From the NCBI GenBank assembly GCA_964357355.1, contig CAYHKY010000042.1, forward strand, positions 1-12,791: a stretch of DNA of 12,791 bases, in the 5' to 3' direction. Positions within the stretch are counted from its first letter, which is position 1; each line of letters begins with the position of its first letter. The notes under the pieces were generated by a model. That model was not told the origin of the DNA and did not search any database. It was given only the letters and a program-made list of their open reading frames with translations. Positions 6,641 to 12,791 of this stretch are shown here, one piece after another. The stretch comes from CAYHKY01 sp964357355. Lineage in GTDB: Bacteria > Patescibacteriota > Microgenomatia > UBA10105. The translations under genes and the position numbers were made by a program.

Positions 6641-8074
6641 ATGAGTTTAATTCCAACTTCACGCTCAACTGCCCAAAAACTACAAATTTTTGTGACACTA
6701 ACCATTGTGAGTCTCACGTTTCTCACACGCGTGGTCAGACTGGATATCCCTCACGAGTGGTCATTTGATGAGGTGTATCATGGACTCTCGGCAGAGGCGT
6801 ATGCACTCAATGACCCCAGGGGTTATGAATGGTGGCACACTGGACCCAAAGATCTGGCATATGAATGGTTGCATCCGCCTTTGGGTAAGTTGTTTATGGC
6901 AGCCTCAATTAAGATTTTTGCCAAACCTTTTATTCCGGAGTCAAAAGCGGCACCGCTTGACGGTGCCACGACGTTTGCCTGGCGATTTCCGGGAGTGATT
7001 TTTGCTGCACTTACCGTTTGGTTACTTATCCGATTTGGGATGAAACTTTTCAATAATTTCTGGATAGGCGCAATTGCCGGAGGTCTTTATGCTCTTGACG
7101 GACTTTCATTTGTCCAGTCACGGACCGGGATGAACGATATTTATGTGACGTTTTTTGTAGTACTTGCATTTTATCGGTTGTATTTATTTTTACATGAATA
7201 TCCTCATAAAAAACTGGTAAATTTACTTTGGTTAGGAGTTGCATCCGGACTCGCAGCATCTACCAAATGGAGTGGGTTTTATGCTGTTGGGATAGTATTT
7301 TTATGGGGAGTAGTATATGTATTCAAAAAACGGGATTGGGTGATATTGATTTATACAATTATTTTCCTGAGTCTTATTCCTCTGTTTATTTATGTGTTGT
7401 CTTACGGACAGTGGTGGATACAGGGTCATAGTTGGAAACAGTTTTATGAACTTCACCAACAAATTTGGTGGTATCAGACTGGTTTGAAAGCCACTCATGA
7501 TTATCAGTCACAAGCATACACCTGGCCGTTTTTGATCAGGCCTGTATGGTTTTACGTCAAGTATCAGGACGTGGTAAAAGACGGTATCAAAAGCCTGTAT
7601 ATCGGTAATATTTATACCATGGGTAATCCTCTTGTTTGGTGGGTAGGGTTGGGCGGTATCGTATTTGCCATCTGGCAGGTGTTACTCGGAGTGTGGAACA
7701 AAATTGAAGGTGTCAAAGATGAAATTACACTTCGAGCGAAGCGAGAAGCTAATCAATTCTCACTCCGTTCGAACAATATGTTATTACCTTTAACTATTAT
7801 TCTGGTCGGCTATTCCGGCATGTTCTTGCCGTGGGTAGCGAGTCCCAGGATCATGTTTCTTTATCATTACTTACCCAGTGTGCCGTTTTTGTGTTTGGTG
7901 CTGGCGTATACGTTGTGGCAACTTTATACGTCAGGCAAATTCGGTAAATACTCTGTCATTGTCTATTTATCACTCGCGGTGCTCGCATTTGTTTACTTCT
8001 ATCCTCACTGGAGCGCGTTACCACTACCAGAAGCCTGGGTCAACCGTTACTACTGGCTCAAAAGTTGGAAGTAA
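6641..8074 (+). CDS. PMT-family (GT39-like) dolichyl/polyprenyl-phosphate-mannose protein mannosyltransferase
   Basis: This is a 477-residue protein with about ten or more membrane helices. After the first helix comes SFDEVYH (residues 41-47), which carries the Asp-Glu pair typical of GT-C enzymes, and then LHPPLGKLF (77-85), a PMT hallmark. The family transfers a sugar, usually mannose, from a lipid-phosphate carrier to Ser/Thr of exported proteins on the outer face of the membrane. FLYHYLPSVPFLCLVLAY near the C-terminus fits the PMT_4TMC region. Ser/Thr-rich surface proteins upstream are plausible acceptors. A 17-residue hydrophilic stretch at about 364-379 (LRAKREANQFSLRSN) is encoded by a DNA hairpin and looks inserted. 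The start ATG is set by the hydrophobic N-terminus and a nearby TATAAT. Confidence 0.85.
   Translation: MSLIPTSRSTAQKLQIFVTLTIVSLTFLTRVVRLDIPHEWSFDEVYHGLSAEAYALNDPRGYEWWHTGPKDLAYEWLHPPLGKLFMAASIKIFAKPFIPESKAAPLDGATTFAWRFPGVIFAALTVWLLIRFGMKLFNNFWIGAIAGGLYALDGLSFVQSRTGMNDIYVTFFVVLAFYRLYLFLHEYPHKKLVNLLWLGVASGLAASTKWSGFYAVGIVFLWGVVYVFKKRDWVILIYTIIFLSLIPLFIYVLSYGQWWIQGHSWKQFYELHQQIWWYQTGLKATHDYQSQAYTWPFLIRPVWFYVKYQDVVKDGIKSLYIGNIYTMGNPLVWWVGLGGIVFAIWQVLLGVWNKIEGVKDEITLRAKREANQFSLRSNNMLLPLTIILVGYSGMFLPWVASPRIMFLYHYLPSVPFLCLVLAYTLWQLYTSGKFGKYSVIVYLSLAVLAFVYFYPHWSALPLPEAWVNRYYWLKSWK
7731..7773 (+). repeat. Hairpin-forming insert inside the PMT gene
   Basis: Arms 7731-7747 and 7757-7773 (17 nt each) surround a 9-nt loop. 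Fourteen Watson-Crick pairs, one G-T and two mismatches are seen. It encodes a charged loop between membrane helices and keeps the frame. Confidence 0.6.
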
Positions 8075-8079
8075 AGACA

Positions 8080-8107
8080 TTGACAAATGTATATTTAAAT
8101 GTATACT
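8080..8107 (+). promoter_or_regulatory. Promoter of the toxin-antitoxin pair
   Basis: TTGACA (8080-8085), a 16-nt spacer and TATACT (8102-8107). Transcription should begin at about 8114, practically at the antitoxin ATG, so the message would be leaderless or nearly so. Direct repeats overlap the spacer and the -10 box. Confidence 0.6.
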
Positions 8108-8117
8108 TAAATGTATA
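8085..8117 (+). repeat. Three direct repeats AAATGTATA with 12-nt period, likely operator
   Basis: AAATGTATA occurs at 8085, 8097 and 8109, separated by TTT and CTT. The repeats run from the end of the -35 box to the antitoxin start. This is where an autoregulating antitoxin would bind, and the spacing is close to one helical turn. Confidence 0.6.
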
Positions 8118-8392
8118 TGAATTACATAACTACTACAGAACTTAGAACCAAAACATCTGAATTGATCGCACAATTGCTTGCGGGTAAGAAAGTGCATTTG
8201 ATTCACCGATCTAAATTGATTGGAAAAATTGAACCCCAGAGAGAACAAGCCCGTAAAGTTTTAACAGCTAAAGATATTCGTGAATTGAAAAATATAGTTA
8301 AATCACTAAATTTACCTCAAACAACTATAGCTGAGAGAGAGAAAAACTACCGCAAGCACTTAGAAGATAAATATGGCAAACCTATTTCTTGA
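8111..8392 (+). CDS. Phd/YefM-type antitoxin
   Basis: This is a 91-93-residue protein. MNYITTTELRTKTSELIAQL, then GKKVHLIHRSKLIGKI, is the N-terminal DNA-binding fold of the Phd/YefM family (TTxELR, then a GK-x-V-x-LI-x-RS-x-x-IG-x-I pattern). The charged C-terminal part (LTAKDIRELKN to EDKYGKPIS) would wrap the toxin. Two ATGs are possible, 8111 and 8117. The second matches the family start and sits nearest the predicted transcription start. The end overlaps the toxin start by 20 nt, which indicates translational coupling. By family knowledge it neutralises the toxin and represses its own promoter. Confidence 0.8.
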   Translation: MYMNYITTTELRTKTSELIAQLLAGKKVHLIHRSKLIGKIEPQREQARKVLTAKDIRELKNIVKSLNLPQTTIAEREKNYRKHLEDKYGKPIS

Positions 8393-8738
8393 TGCAAATT
8401 TTGTGATTGATATTGCTGAAAGACAAGTAAAAATAATTCTTGAGAATTTAAAAGATCACCTTGTCTATATTTCTCCTTTATCTCTCCATATACTTGCTTA
8501 TTCATATAAATACCAGATTCCTTATGAGAAATTTACTCTGTTGGTACGCCATTTTCATTTAGTTGATTTTAGTAACCACATTGTTGAAAACTCGCTCAGA
8601 GGACCTACATCTGACTTTGAAGATAACGTTCAGCTCCATTCTGCCACTGAGGGAGAATGTGATCTTTTTCTTACTTCCGATCGAAAGCTTTTAGATATGA
8701 AATTCTTCGGCAAAATGCAGGTCGTTGACAGACTTTGA
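8373..8738 (+). CDS. PIN-domain toxin (VapC-like ribonuclease)
   Basis: This is a 121-residue protein that opens NLFLDANFVIDIA, with the first PIN-domain Asp at residue 7. DFEDNVQLHSA gives the central acidic residues (Asp84, perhaps Glu83). CDLFLTSDRKLL gives Asp97 and Asp103, which complete the acidic Mg2+ site. PIN toxins cleave RNA, often tRNA or rRNA. It pairs with the overlapping antitoxin upstream. The combination of a Phd/YefM antitoxin with a PIN toxin is common. The stop is only one base away from the stop of the convergent transporter gene, leaving no room for a separate terminator. Confidence 0.8.
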   Translation: MANLFLDANFVIDIAERQVKIILENLKDHLVYISPLSLHILAYSYKYQIPYEKFTLLVRHFHLVDFSNHIVENSLRGPTSDFEDNVQLHSATEGECDLFLTSDRKLLDMKFFGKMQVVDRL

Positions 8739-8739
8739 T

Positions 8740-9591
8740 CTAACTTTCTCCATTTCTCACCGCAGTCAGGCCGGAAAAGACGATCAGCGCACCTCCAATT
8801 AATGTGGACGGCACTATTGGTTGGTGTAAAAATACTATAGCCCAGAGGGATCCCAATACCGGTTCAACGTATCCAATTGTGGCTACTTCAAATGAACGCA
8901 ACGCTTTAAAAGCAGAGCTTAAAAGTATTATTGGCAAAGCTGTTCCGACAACCCCAAAATATATAATTGCTCCCAAATCTATCCAGTTTAATGCAAATTG
9001 TGAATGCGGCATGAGGAAAAATACGCTTCCTAATGCTTGACCCAAGATAAATACGAGTGCTTGTTCCAACCCGGTAACTGTGTGGGAAAGTTTTCGCTGG
9101 GCTATATCCTGCAGGGCAGAAAAAAGCGCTGCGCCAAGTGAAAATAAAACACCTGCCTGAAGGAACTGCATAAAATTTTCAATTTGGAGCATCACATATA
9201 GACCAAGTAACCCGGTGAGTATGGCTACGATATGATTAAGATGCGGTTTTTCATTTATCAAAAGCGGGGCTAATAAAACAGTAATTACGGGTGCCAGGTT
9301 ATGGATGAAACTTGCTTGTGCCACCGGAATCAGTGTCAATGCTTTAAACCAGATGACGCCTTTGATAGCTGCAATCAAAAAGAGAAATAAAAGCCAAGGT
9401 GAGAAGTGTAATCTCAGTTTTACTTTTGCCACAAAATAAACATAGAAAAAAATGATATTGAGGCCAATAAGTGATCCAAACACTACAGATACTGAAACAG
9501 GTAGGTCAACTACATTGAAGTACACACCAAGCGTACTCCAAAATGCAAAAGCCGAGATTGCAGATAAAAATGACTTTGATTTGGTATTCAT
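8740..9591 (-). CDS. EamA/DMT-superfamily transporter
   Basis: This is a 283-residue protein with about ten hydrophobic helices in two similar halves, the standard size for the drug/metabolite transporter (RhaT/EamA) family. Family-like features are AFWSTLGVYFN in helix 1, PVAQASFIHNLAPVITVLLAPLLINEKP near the end of the first EamA repeat, and IGYVEPVLGSLWAIVFLHQP near the end of the second. The substrate cannot be read from sequence; members move amino acids, nucleotides, sugars or toxic compounds. It is divergent from the deoxyribosyltransferase-like gene, with about 77 nt between them, and convergent with the TA pair. Confidence 0.85.
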   Translation of the reverse strand: MNTKSKSFLSAISAFAFWSTLGVYFNVVDLPVSVSVVFGSLIGLNIIFFYVYFVAKVKLRLHFSPWLLFLFLIAAIKGVIWFKALTLIPVAQASFIHNLAPVITVLLAPLLINEKPHLNHIVAILTGLLGLYVMLQIENFMQFLQAGVLFSLGAALFSALQDIAQRKLSHTVTGLEQALVFILGQALGSVFFLMPHSQFALNWIDLGAIIYFGVVGTALPIILLSSAFKALRSFEVATIGYVEPVLGSLWAIVFLHQPIVPSTLIGGALIVFSGLTAVRNGES

Positions 9592-9609
9592 ATGTATGTA
9601 CTTTTACGG

Positions 9610-9661
9610 TATAATAAACCTATACATCAGAAAATTAACTAATTTTATATGTATATACATA
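9610..9661. promoter_or_regulatory. Divergent promoter/operator region with a 14-bp palindrome
   Basis: A TATAAT at 9610-9615 reads towards the plus-strand gene, and its opposite strand offers TATTAT towards the transporter. No convincing -35 boxes are visible. At 9648-9661 TATGTATATACATA is a perfect palindrome, ending seven bases before the plus-strand ATG. A further TATACAT lies at 9621. It is a good candidate repressor site. Confidence 0.45.
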
Positions 9662-9668
9662 ACTGAGT

Positions 9669-10265
9669 ATGAAACAAGTGAAAGGCGGAGAACTCTTAAA
9701 AATTTTTTATACAGCTTCTTACTTTGGTAAAGAAAAATATCAAGCATATTATGATCTCATCCGTGAGGCGCTTTCTGAAATGTCGGTCACTGTTGTTTCT
9801 CCCGAGGTAGGGAATTATTTATTAGTATTACCCGAAGAAGTAAAAGCCAGACTCAAAGATCCCAAAGCAATTCATTACGAAGCCATAAAAAGAGGGATTG
9901 CTCTTTCTGATGCGGTAATCATTGAAGTGAGCCAGGAAGATTTTCAGCTTGGCCATGAAGCAACACTGGCCATTATGGAGAAAAAGCCGGTACTCTGCCT
10001 CTCACTTTATGAGGATTTCAGTAAAAAAATTAAACATGATTTTTTCTTCGCTTCCCAGTACAAGAAAGTAACTATCAGGTCTACGATTCAGGATTTCTTA
10101 GCCAAAGTCAGAGAAATGTCTTTGGCCAGACGATTTAATATGTTTTTGTATCCGCAACAACTTGAGTATCTTGCCCAAACATCAAAGCAACAAGGATTGA
10201 ATATGAGTGAATATATGAGATTGCTTATCAACCGCGACCGTTTCATTGCGGGTAAAGAAAAATAG
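9669..10265 (+). CDS. Nucleoside 2-deoxyribosyltransferase-like domain fused to a ribbon-helix-helix-like C-terminus
   Basis: This is a 198-residue protein. Residues 10-150 resemble the nucleoside deoxyribosyltransferase fold: KIFYTASYFGKEKYQ in strand 1, SPEVGNYL, IALSDAVIIEVSQED and QLGHEATLAIMEKKPVLCL. The Glu in GHEAT is at the place of the family's nucleophile (normally in an ExGYA-like context). Residues 154-190 (RFNMFLYPQQLEYLAQTSKQ, then GLNMSEYMRLLINRD) match the ribbon-helix-helix pattern of a short strand, helix, turn with SEY and helix. The combination suggests a nucleotide-sensing DNA-binding protein rather than a salvage enzyme, but the sequence does not prove this. The palindrome just upstream may be its own operator. 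A Gly-rich GGCGGAG inside codons 5-8 is not a usable start signal, as no start codon follows. Confidence 0.6.
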   Translation: MKQVKGGELLKIFYTASYFGKEKYQAYYDLIREALSEMSVTVVSPEVGNYLLVLPEEVKARLKDPKAIHYEAIKRGIALSDAVIIEVSQEDFQLGHEATLAIMEKKPVLCLSLYEDFSKKIKHDFFFASQYKKVTIRSTIQDFLAKVREMSLARRFNMFLYPQQLEYLAQTSKQQGLNMSEYMRLLINRDRFIAGKEK

Positions 10266-10422
10266 TTTTGTATAGACAAGTAATATTTAGTTTGAAGCAA
10301 ATAATGAATAATATTGATATATTAAACAGTTTTGATTTAAGTTAGATTAAATATACCAAAATGATCTACTAATTAATAGTTTGACATTAATTGTATCAAT
10401 AGGGAAGTTAAAAATTGATCCA

Positions 10423-10450
10423 TTGACTGAATCAGTAAATGCGTTACTAT
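10423..10450 (+). promoter_or_regulatory. Weak candidate promoter of the DUF4349 gene
   Basis: TTGACT (10423-10428), 16 nt and TACTAT (10445-10450). The 260 bases from 10266 to 10525 hold no gene. They are very AT-rich and include a direct repeat TAAATTACATA at 10479 and 10493. Confidence 0.3.
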
Positions 10451-10525
10451 ATTTATAAGTCAGATTCTCCATCGATATTAAATTACATAAGCTAAATTAC
10501 ATACCGACAACCAACAACTAATCGT

Positions 10526-11473
10526 ATGTTCTCCATCATCAAACGGAATAAATTCTCGACAATTTTATTGTTACTGCTTCTCTTTGTGATTCTGAAAGAT
10601 CGAATACCGACGCCCTTATCACTGTTTCGACAACAAACTGGGAACTATGCCACAGACAGCCAGAGTGTATATCGGGGAGGTATTGGCGCAGTAGGAGAGG
10701 CACCAGCAAGTTTTGGGATGCCCGCGCTTGAGAAAATGACCAGCGATGTGATTTACCCGCCAGTACCGGAAACTCCTCCGCAATCAGGTGTAAAAGATCG
10801 CCTGGTCATCCAGAATTCAGATGTGTCACTACTGGTGAAAGACGTGGTGGATACCAGAAATAAAATAGTCGCGTATGCCCAAGGTAACGGGGGATATATG
10901 GTCAATTCAAATACTTCAAACCCCCAGGATGCTCCGACCGGGCAAGTCACAATTCGAATTGATTCATCCAAGATGCAAGCTGCGCTTGACTATTTCCATA
11001 CACTTTCCGTAAAAGTGGTGTCCGAGAATCTCTCCGGATATGACGTTACAGATGAATATATAGATGTTGAAAAACGGATTGCAATACTTGAAGTTACCAA
11101 AGCTAAATTTAATGAAATTCTAACCCGCGCCGGTGAGATTTCCGACATTACCAATCTTAACCAGCAGATTATTAATATCCAAAGTCAAATAGATAGCTAT
11201 AAAGGCCAACAGGATGCGCTCTCAGCAAATGCAAAATTATCACGAATCACTATTTATCTGTCAACTGATGAGATTGCGCTTCCTTATGCTCCGTCTGAAA
11301 CATTTAGACCGGGAGTTATCTTCAAGTTGGCGTTTAGGTCATTAGTATCCCACCTACGCCAAGCTGCAACTTTGGTAATCTGGGCAGGAGTATATGGGAT
11401 CGTGTGGATACCTTTGTTACTGATCGTATACCTGGTATACCGCAAATTCAATAGAGTAAATCGAAGTAATTGA
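10526..11473 (+). CDS. DUF4349 domain membrane protein
   Basis: This is a 315-residue protein. It has an N-terminal signal anchor at about residues 10-24 (FSTILLLLLLFVIL), a Pro-rich linker, and then the DUF4349 domain at about 90-250. Family marks are VIQNSDVSLLVKDV, GNGGYMV, GQVTIRIDSSKM, LSGYDVTDEYIDVEKRIAIL, a coiled coil at about 175-225 rich in Gln and Asn, and SRITIYLSTDE. A last membrane helix (LVIWAGVYGIVWIPLLLIVYLVY) and a basic tail close the protein. The domain is thus held outside the cytoplasm between two helices. The function of DUF4349 is not established; envelope stress or lipoprotein roles have been proposed in annotation. No Shine-Dalgarno site is seen before the ATG. Confidence 0.8.
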   Translation: MFSIIKRNKFSTILLLLLLFVILKDRIPTPLSLFRQQTGNYATDSQSVYRGGIGAVGEAPASFGMPALEKMTSDVIYPPVPETPPQSGVKDRLVIQNSDVSLLVKDVVDTRNKIVAYAQGNGGYMVNSNTSNPQDAPTGQVTIRIDSSKMQAALDYFHTLSVKVVSENLSGYDVTDEYIDVEKRIAILEVTKAKFNEILTRAGEISDITNLNQQIINIQSQIDSYKGQQDALSANAKLSRITIYLSTDEIALPYAPSETFRPGVIFKLAFRSLVSHLRQAATLVIWAGVYGIVWIPLLLIVYLVYRKFNRVNRSN

Positions 11474-11498
11474 CAGTGAGGGGAAAAGCATATATAAT
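11470..11498 (+). promoter_or_regulatory. Perfect-consensus sigma70 promoter upstream of rho
   Basis: TTGACA (11470-11475), exactly 17 nt, then TATAAT (11493-11498). The -35 box overlaps the stop codon of the DUF4349 gene. The predicted transcript start near 11505 leaves a leader of about 200 nt before the rho ATG. Confidence 0.75.
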
Positions 11499-11504
11499 GT
11501 GACT

Positions 11505-11706
11505 ATTCTGATTCTTTCCCCTTGGTCTGTTTTCCCAAGAGATAACACAAGGAAAATATGTGCTTCCCACATATGGGAGTAAAAGGTAATATTTATAACC
11601 AACTAAGTTAAGTTTATGAGGCAATAATGAATTCCATACTGTCTCTTTCCGAGTTGGAAGAGTAGTAAGAGTATTAGATAAGAAAAGTATTATTAACGAA
11701 TCCGCT
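11505..11706 (+). promoter_or_regulatory. Long 5' leader of rho with small hairpins and a possible 12-codon peptide
   Basis: Two small stems are visible: CTTGG/CCAAG at 11521-11539 and TTCCCA/TGGGAG with a CATA loop at 11564-11579. At 11627 an ATG preceded by GAGG (11618-11621, five bases upstream) opens a 12-codon frame, MNSILSLSELEE. This is one of the better ribosome sites in the window. E. coli rho is autoregulated in its leader, so attenuation here is plausible, but no riboswitch class is recognised. Confidence 0.4.
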
Positions 11707-12791
11707 ATGTCTACAGTCCGTTCTACAAAAAAAATTCCTATTAGTGCCTCCAGCGCATTGTCAATTGACGATTTGGTCGGAACTCCGGTTCCGTCTGCGT
11801 CAATGTCTGTTCCTCTGCCTGCCAAGCCGATAGTTACACCGCCTTCCGCACCACCTATTCCTATACGGGATACAAAACCGCCGATTTCTGTAAGTAGACA
11901 AATTGCAAGGCCGGTAATTCCGGCAAATTATCCCGGGGTGTTTACACCGCGGGTGAGAGTAAACCGTGATTTTTCTGGTACCAGAAATGAGATACCTGAT
12001 GCCAATGTGCCTACCCAGTCAGTCAAGGGATATCTGGAAATTATGCAGGAAGGGCATGGTTTTTTACGCCCTAAATTTACTCCGTCTGATCGTGATATAT
12101 ATATTTCCCAGTCACAAATTAGAAAATTTGCACTTCGCGGGGGTGATGAGGTGGCAGGTCAGGCCAGAGAACCCAAAGAAAACGAACGGTATTTCGGGCT
12201 TTTGAAAGTTGAAACCGTTAACGACCAACTCGCGGAAAGTGTCGGTATGAGACCGAAATTTGATGATTTGGTGCCGATTTATCCTAAAGAAATCATCAAA
12301 CTTGAACATGGAGTCACTCCATTGTCAACCCGTATCATTGATCTTCTGGCACCGATCGGATTTGGGCAAAGAGGTTTGATTGTCTCACCGCCAAAAGCCG
12401 GTAAAACTACAATTCTCAAAGAAATCGCCAGTGGAATTAGCGCAAATTATCCAAAAGTTCACTTGATGGCTGCGCTCATAGGGGAACGCCCCGAAGAAGT
12501 AACTGATATTTCCCGTTCTATAAAAGGTGAGGTAATTGCTTCACATTTTGATGAATCACCTCAAGAACAAACAAAAGTAGCAGAAATTGCTCTATTTCGG
12601 GCTAAGAGACTTGTTGAGATTGGTCGCGATGTAGTGATATTACTGGATTCCATAACCAGACTAGCCCGGGCTTACAACCTGACCGTTAATTCTTCAGGAC
12701 GTACGCTTTCTGGAGGATTTGATCCGGCAGCACTTTATCCCGCAAAGAGATTCTTAGGTGCAGCCCGCAAATGTGAAGAAGGTGGGTCATT
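11707..12791 (+). CDS. rho: Transcription termination factor Rho (5' 361 codons; cut by window end)
   Basis: Rho is a hexameric RNA-dependent ATPase-helicase that ends transcription. Residues 1-106 are a Pro/Ser/Thr-rich, probably disordered extension in place of the usual N-terminal helical Rho_N domain. Residues 107-175 are the cold-shock-like RNA-binding domain (VKGYLEIMQEGHGFLRP, then SQIRKFALRGGDEVAGQ). The ATPase core shows STRIIDLLAPIGFGQRGLI, Walker A PPKAGKTT (228-235), LIGERPEEVTD, Walker B DVVILLDSITRLARAYN (from 308) and the R/Q-loop GRTLSGGFDPAALYPAKRF. The ATG at 11707 is the first ATG after the last in-frame stop (near 11617). An ATG at codon 36 is an alternative start. The core is fully conserved and surely functional. 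Confidence 0.93.
   Translation, partial: MSTVRSTKKIPISASSALSIDDLVGTPVPSASMSVPLPAKPIVTPPSAPPIPIRDTKPPISVSRQIARPVIPANYPGVFTPRVRVNRDFSGTRNEIPDANVPTQSVKGYLEIMQEGHGFLRPKFTPSDRDIYISQSQIRKFALRGGDEVAGQAREPKENERYFGLLKVETVNDQLAESVGMRPKFDDLVPIYPKEIIKLEHGVTPLSTRIIDLLAPIGFGQRGLIVSPPKAGKTTILKEIASGISANYPKVHLMAALIGERPEEVTDISRSIKGEVIASHFDESPQEQTKVAEIALFRAKRLVEIGRDVVILLDSITRLARAYNLTVNSSGRTLSGGFDPAALYPAKRFLGAARKCEEGGS

Noticed and set aside
11476..11521. AGGGGAAA/TTTCCCCT inverted repeat after the DUF4349 stop as a terminator
   Set aside because: The loop is about 30 nt, there is no T run, and a perfect promoter occupies the same bases.
11966..12309. Plus- and minus-strand open frames within the rho region
   Set aside because: They are shadows of rho, whose own frame gives unmistakable conserved motifs throughout.
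1..12791. CRISPR array, rRNA or complete tRNA genes, replication origin
   Set aside because: No regularly spaced long repeats, no conserved rRNA stretches and no full cloverleaf were seen by eye; no tool was run.

Overview
The window looks like a piece of a Candidate Phyla Radiation (Patescibacteria) genome, most plausibly the Microgenomates side. This is inferred from gene content, not from any marker I could search. The DNA is AT-rich and the standard code fits, because TGA works as a stop. Start codons mostly lack a clear Shine-Dalgarno site, and several sigma70-like -10 boxes sit so close to the ATG that leaderless transcripts are likely. The gene set is also typical of that group: an exosortase/archaeosortase-like protein with a VPEY-type C-terminal sorting signal, a PMT-family mannosyltransferase, a DUF4143 ATPase, a DUF4349 protein, and a Rho with a proline-rich N-terminus.

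Positions 1-6480 form a decaying cell-surface-protein and sorting locus. It opens with the C-terminus of a membrane GT2 glycosyltransferase that seems to carry a frameshift near 75-95. This runs without a stop codon into a secreted beta-sandwich surface protein. The surface protein is split by a nine-G tract at 1934-1942. Beyond the tract its last beta domain contains an inserted, apparently inactivated Hint (intein/hedgehog-like) domain, followed by a VPEY sorting signal. Two bases later starts an intact exosortase-like gene with its Cys, Arg and His residues present. Downstream are a fragment of another membrane glycosyltransferase, a REP-associated (IS200-like) tyrosine transposase between inverted hairpin ends, the C-terminus of a second VPEY surface protein overlapping by ATGA with a broken second exosortase, an intact AAA_14/DUF4143 ATPase with its own near-consensus promoter, and a remnant of a third exosortase.

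Positions 6481-8738 hold a PMT-family glycosyltransferase, which contains an in-frame 43-nt hairpin insert, and a Phd/YefM-PIN toxin-antitoxin pair. The pair's promoter overlaps three 12-nt-spaced direct repeats. Positions 8739-10265 hold an EamA/DMT transporter on the minus strand. It is divergent from an unusual protein that joins a nucleoside-deoxyribosyltransferase-like domain to a ribbon-helix-helix-like tail, and a 14-bp palindrome lies just upstream of that protein. Positions 10526-12791 hold a DUF4349 membrane protein and then rho, which the window edge truncates. A perfect-consensus promoter lies at the end of the DUF4349 gene, about 200 nt before the rho start.

Working model (inference): the left half makes, glycosylates and anchors surface proteins. 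Substrate/exosortase pairs were duplicated and then eroded, and mobile DNA (RAYT, the ATPase, the TA pair) accumulated among the remains. The right half is ordinary chromosomal housekeeping.
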